From an uncultured bacterium (lineage in GTDB: Bacteria > Cyanobacteriota > Vampirovibrionia > Gastranaerophilales > Gastranaerophilaceae): DNA of 15,842 bases. Both the position numbers and the translations under genes were made by a program. How positions within the stretch are numbered: position 1 is the stretch's first letter; each line of letters opens with the position of its first letter. This document shows positions 13,946 through 15,842 of the stretch, piece by piece. Location: positions 1 to 15,842 of the forward strand of contig CABUAQ010000039.1 of the NCBI GenBank assembly GCA_902489575.1, written 5' to 3'. A model generated the notes under the pieces. That model worked only from the letters and a program-made list of their open reading frames with translations, had not been told where the DNA came from and ran no database searches.

Positions 13946-14947
13946 ATGGAAAAAAAAACACGAATACTGGCAATAAATTTCGGTGGAATTGGAGATGAAA
14001 TCTTCTTTTTGCCAACGCTTATTTCTTTAAAACATGAATTTAAGAACTCTGAGATTACACTTGCACTTGAGCCAAGAAGCAAGGGGATAAAGGATTTAAC
14101 GGATGTTATAGATGAGTTGATACCGGTTGATGTGAAATCCGGCGGGGGAAAGAAATATATTGAACTTTTTCGTCTATTGATGAGTGCAAGATGCGGTAAA
14201 TTTGATATTGTTATTTCTTCCGGAGGAAATAAGTTAATAAGTATTTTGTTGTTTTTAACAGGTATAAAGGTTCGCTGCGGATATGATACGGGCAGGCTAA
14301 GTCGCATGCTTTTGACATATGCAGCAGTTCTTAATAAAAATCAGTATGCCTGTAAAATGTATCATGACCTGATTCGTAATTTGACAAGGCATAATACAGA
14401 GCTTCCAAAAATCAATGTTGTGCAAAAAGAGAAGTTTTCTAATTCCGTTTTAATACATCCGGGGGTAAGTAAATTAAGTGTGGAAAAAGGTTGTATAAAA
14501 ACAATTCCAGCTCAAACCTGGGCAAAAGTTATTGATCTTTTGGTTGCAGAGGGTAAAAAAGTCATGCTTGTCGGCGGCCCTGATGATAAGGAGTGTATTG
14601 AAACTATTCTTGCAAATGTAAGAACTAAAAATTTTGATAATTTGTATGGTACAACAAAGAATTTAAAAGAATTAGCGGTTTTAATATCATCTGCGGACAA
14701 GTTTTTATGTTCGGATTCTGCCCCTTTGCATGTTGCGGTGGCACTCGGGGTTAAAACTTATGTTATTTTTGGTCCTACAGATGATAAGGCTTTGATTCCT
14801 CAGTCAGAAAAGGTTATTCCTATTAAAGCAAATGATAAATGTGAATTAAAACCCTGTTTATGGGCAAGACGTCAAACGACTTGTGAAAAATTGAGCTGTC
14901 TTAAAATTACGGCTTCTCAGATTGCGGCTGTAGTTTGCGGTGATTAG
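13946..14947 (+). CDS. Glycosyltransferase family 9 (heptosyltransferase-like)
   Basis: GT9 enzymes transfer ADP-heptose or related sugars to lipopolysaccharide core or other surface glycans at the inner face of the cytoplasmic membrane. The GT-B fold motifs are present: the N-terminal ILAINFGGIGDEIFFLPTLI (7-26) with its GD loop, LIHPGVSKLS (169-178) and LVGGPDD (208-214), and the C-terminal nucleotide-sugar site CSDSAPLHVAVALG (255-268) with FGPTDD (275-280). Four C-terminal cysteines (C299, C304, C313, C318) are arranged as in many GT9 members. The length (333) is normal. The acceptor and sugar cannot be told from sequence, so heptosyltransferase is a family label only. It stands alone, divergent from the sigma factor gene, and appears to have its own promoter. 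Confidence 0.87.
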   Translation: MEKKTRILAINFGGIGDEIFFLPTLISLKHEFKNSEITLALEPRSKGIKDLTDVIDELIPVDVKSGGGKKYIELFRLLMSARCGKFDIVISSGGNKLISILLFLTGIKVRCGYDTGRLSRMLLTYAAVLNKNQYACKMYHDLIRNLTRHNTELPKINVVQKEKFSNSVLIHPGVSKLSVEKGCIKTIPAQTWAKVIDLLVAEGKKVMLVGGPDDKECIETILANVRTKNFDNLYGTTKNLKELAVLISSADKFLCSDSAPLHVAVALGVKTYVIFGPTDDKALIPQSEKVIPIKANDKCELKPCLWARRQTTCEKLSCLKITASQIAAVVCGD

Positions 14948-14966
14948 ATTTTTAAAAAATGTAAAC

Positions 14967-15000
14967 TTTTTTACACTGTTTGCAATTTTGCTGTAAAAAA
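14967..15000. repeat. AT-rich inverted repeat after the GT9 gene
   Basis: TTTTTTACA (14967-14975) and TGTAAAAAA (14992-15000) are exact complements; the intervening 16 bases contain a smaller GCAA/TTGC pairing. In + reading the stem ends in A rather than U, so it is a poor terminator for the GT9 gene; in - reading the TTTTTT lies in the stem itself. Function unclear. Confidence 0.35.
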
Positions 15001-15046
15001 ATACTTTATATAAGTGTAGGTTATAGTGTGAAAGGTTAACGTTTTT

Positions 15047-15643
15047 ATGTTTAGTCCGGTAGCAACAGGTTTATTTTGTCTTCGCAATGGTGATAAAACA
15101 GCATCTGGGGATTTTGGACGCCTTCCTGTTACTGTTGGTCAGGGAGCTGCTGTTCTTAAGGCCGGGGCTGAATATAACAATCCTGTTTCAAAAGGAATAA
15201 AAACTTTTCTTGATACCAGTGAAACAATTGCAAAATCTGACAAATTTTATAGAGGTTTGTCCAAAACTGTTAAATTTGCAGCTGATCATGTTAATCCTCT
15301 GATTGTAGCTTCAAGTGGTTTAAAAGTGGCTTTGGCGGATAAGGATGAACGTAAAGATACGATAATAAAAGAGACCGGTTGTCTTTCTGCTATGTTTTTG
15401 GGTGAAGGGTTAATGAAAAAACATATGGATAAGATTTTGGTAAAACTGCCGGTTGGTAAGAAATGGCTTCCGATAATTAAGGGGGTTGCTTTTGTTGCAG
15501 GCTCAATAGGGTCATCTACTTTGGGTTATAAAGCAGGTGAAGTCGCAGCTAAATATTGGGATAAACCGCTTGTTAAAACTGAAATACAACGTGCGACTGA
15601 TCAGCTTAACGATTTGCCAAAGGGTGTTAATTACAAAGCTTAA
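15047..15643 (+). CDS. Protein of unknown function with hydrophobic helices
   Basis: I do not recognise this 198-residue protein. It has no classical signal peptide. Moderately hydrophobic stretches occur at about 83-97 (NPLIVASSGLKVALA), 108-118 (GCLSAMFLGEG) and a glycine-rich one at about 142-162 (IIKGVAFVAGSIGSSTLGYKA), separated by Lys-rich segments; this could be a peripheral or re-entrant membrane protein. Only three cysteines or so and no catalytic motif are evident. The ATG at 15047 is preceded by AAAGG (15031-15035) at 11 bases, and TATAGT at 15022-15027 may be its -10. It sits between the GT9 gene and dapF, but dapF appears to have its own promoter, so shared function is not implied. 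Codon use looks like that of its neighbours. Confidence 0.6.
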   Translation: MFSPVATGLFCLRNGDKTASGDFGRLPVTVGQGAAVLKAGAEYNNPVSKGIKTFLDTSETIAKSDKFYRGLSKTVKFAADHVNPLIVASSGLKVALADKDERKDTIIKETGCLSAMFLGEGLMKKHMDKILVKLPVGKKWLPIIKGVAFVAGSIGSSTLGYKAGEVAAKYWDKPLVKTEIQRATDQLNDLPKGVNYKA

Positions 15644-15655
15644 GCAGGGATTTTA

Positions 15656-15664
15656 TGTTATAAT
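15656..15664 (+). promoter_or_regulatory. Extended -10 promoter of dapF
   Basis: TG, one base, then a perfect TATAAT (15659-15664), lying 13 bases after the preceding stop codon. Transcription should start near 15671, giving a leader of about 16 bases with the Shine-Dalgarno AGAGGTGG (15676-15683). The -35 region is poor, as is common for extended -10 promoters. Confidence 0.55.
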
Positions 15665-15686
15665 TTACTGATGAAAGAGGTGGATT

Positions 15687-15842
15687 ATGACAACAATTAA
15701 AATAACAAAAATGCAGGGCTGCGGGAATGATTTTGTAATTTTAGATTACTCTGAATATGAAAAATCAGGACTTTTAATGCCGGAATTAGCAAAGAAGCTT
15801 TGTGACAGAAATTTTGGGATAGGTGCAGACGGAATGATTATT
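15687..15842 (+). CDS. dapF: Diaminopimelate epimerase DapF (3' partial)
   Basis: DapF interconverts LL- and meso-diaminopimelate, the step before lysine and before the meso-DAP used in diderm peptidoglycan. Only the first 52 residues are in the window; they run in frame to its last base. They contain KMQGCGNDFVILD (8-20), equivalent to the family's KMxGxGNDFVxxD block, and LCDRNFGIGADGMII (38-52), equivalent to xxDRxxGIGADGxxx. The catalytic cysteines lie further downstream in the family and cannot be checked. The ATG at 15687 follows GAGG at 6 bases. An in-frame alternative is not needed. Confidence 0.9.
   Translation, partial: MTTIKITKMQGCGNDFVILDYSEYEKSGLLMPELAKKLCDRNFGIGADGMII

Noticed and set aside
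13930..14307. 125-codon open frame on the minus strand opposite the GT9 gene
   Set aside because: It overlaps the conserved N-terminal domain of the glycosyltransferase and has no motif or ribosome binding site to support it.

Overview
The window is an AT-rich, gene-dense stretch of bacterial chromosome using the standard code. The best guess for its origin is the non-photosynthetic cyanobacterial relatives of animal guts (Vampirovibrionia/Melainabacteria, order Gastranaerophilales). The grounds are low GC, a long cyanobacterial-style NusB, an envelope gene set typical of a diderm (lipid II flippase, SpoIID/LytB protein, OmpA-domain protein, glycosyltransferase family 9, diaminopimelate epimerase), and several small proteins I cannot place in any family. 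This assignment is inference from protein style, not from a marker search. I see no mobile element, CRISPR array, rRNA or tRNA, and no gene-free stretch longer than about 130 bases.

Left part (2-2897, + strand): the end of a YkgJ-type cysteine-cluster protein, then nusB, ftsY and an M14 zinc carboxypeptidase resembling murein-peptide amidase MpaA. nusB, ftsY and the M14 gene are closely spaced and probably co-transcribed. A LysM protein (2886-3686, - strand) converges on the M14 gene, overlaps it by 12 bases, and is divergent from cysS.

Middle part (3837-9473, + strand): cysS, a secreted SpoIID/LytB peptidoglycan hydrolase-like protein, murJ (overlapping the SpoIID gene by 17 bases), and two small unrecognised membrane proteins. 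Converging on them are an OmpA/MotB-like periplasmic protein and, upstream of it, an M16 peptidase homologue that lacks the zinc-binding HxxEH motif (9518-11352, - strand). A perfect 12-bp inverted repeat between these two genes would hide the ribosome binding site of the OmpA-like gene.

Right part (11352-15842): the M16 homologue and comM diverge from promoters that appear to share one -35 element, and comM seems to start leaderless. comM converges on a FliA/WhiG-type sigma factor gene, which diverges from a GT9 glycosyltransferase gene that also looks leaderless. A protein of unknown function and the start of dapF complete the window.

Taken together, much of the window concerns peptidoglycan and the envelope: precursor synthesis (DapF), lipid II export (MurJ), glycan cleavage (SpoIID), peptide trimming or recycling (M14), wall binding (LysM, OmpA) and surface sugars (GT9). 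Translation, secretion and DNA-processing housekeeping genes (nusB, ftsY, cysS, comM) are interspersed. I found no clear evidence of a defence system or other wholly new system. The most unusual items are the regulatory architectures, the inactive M16 homologue, the altered OmpA domain and the unplaced small proteins.
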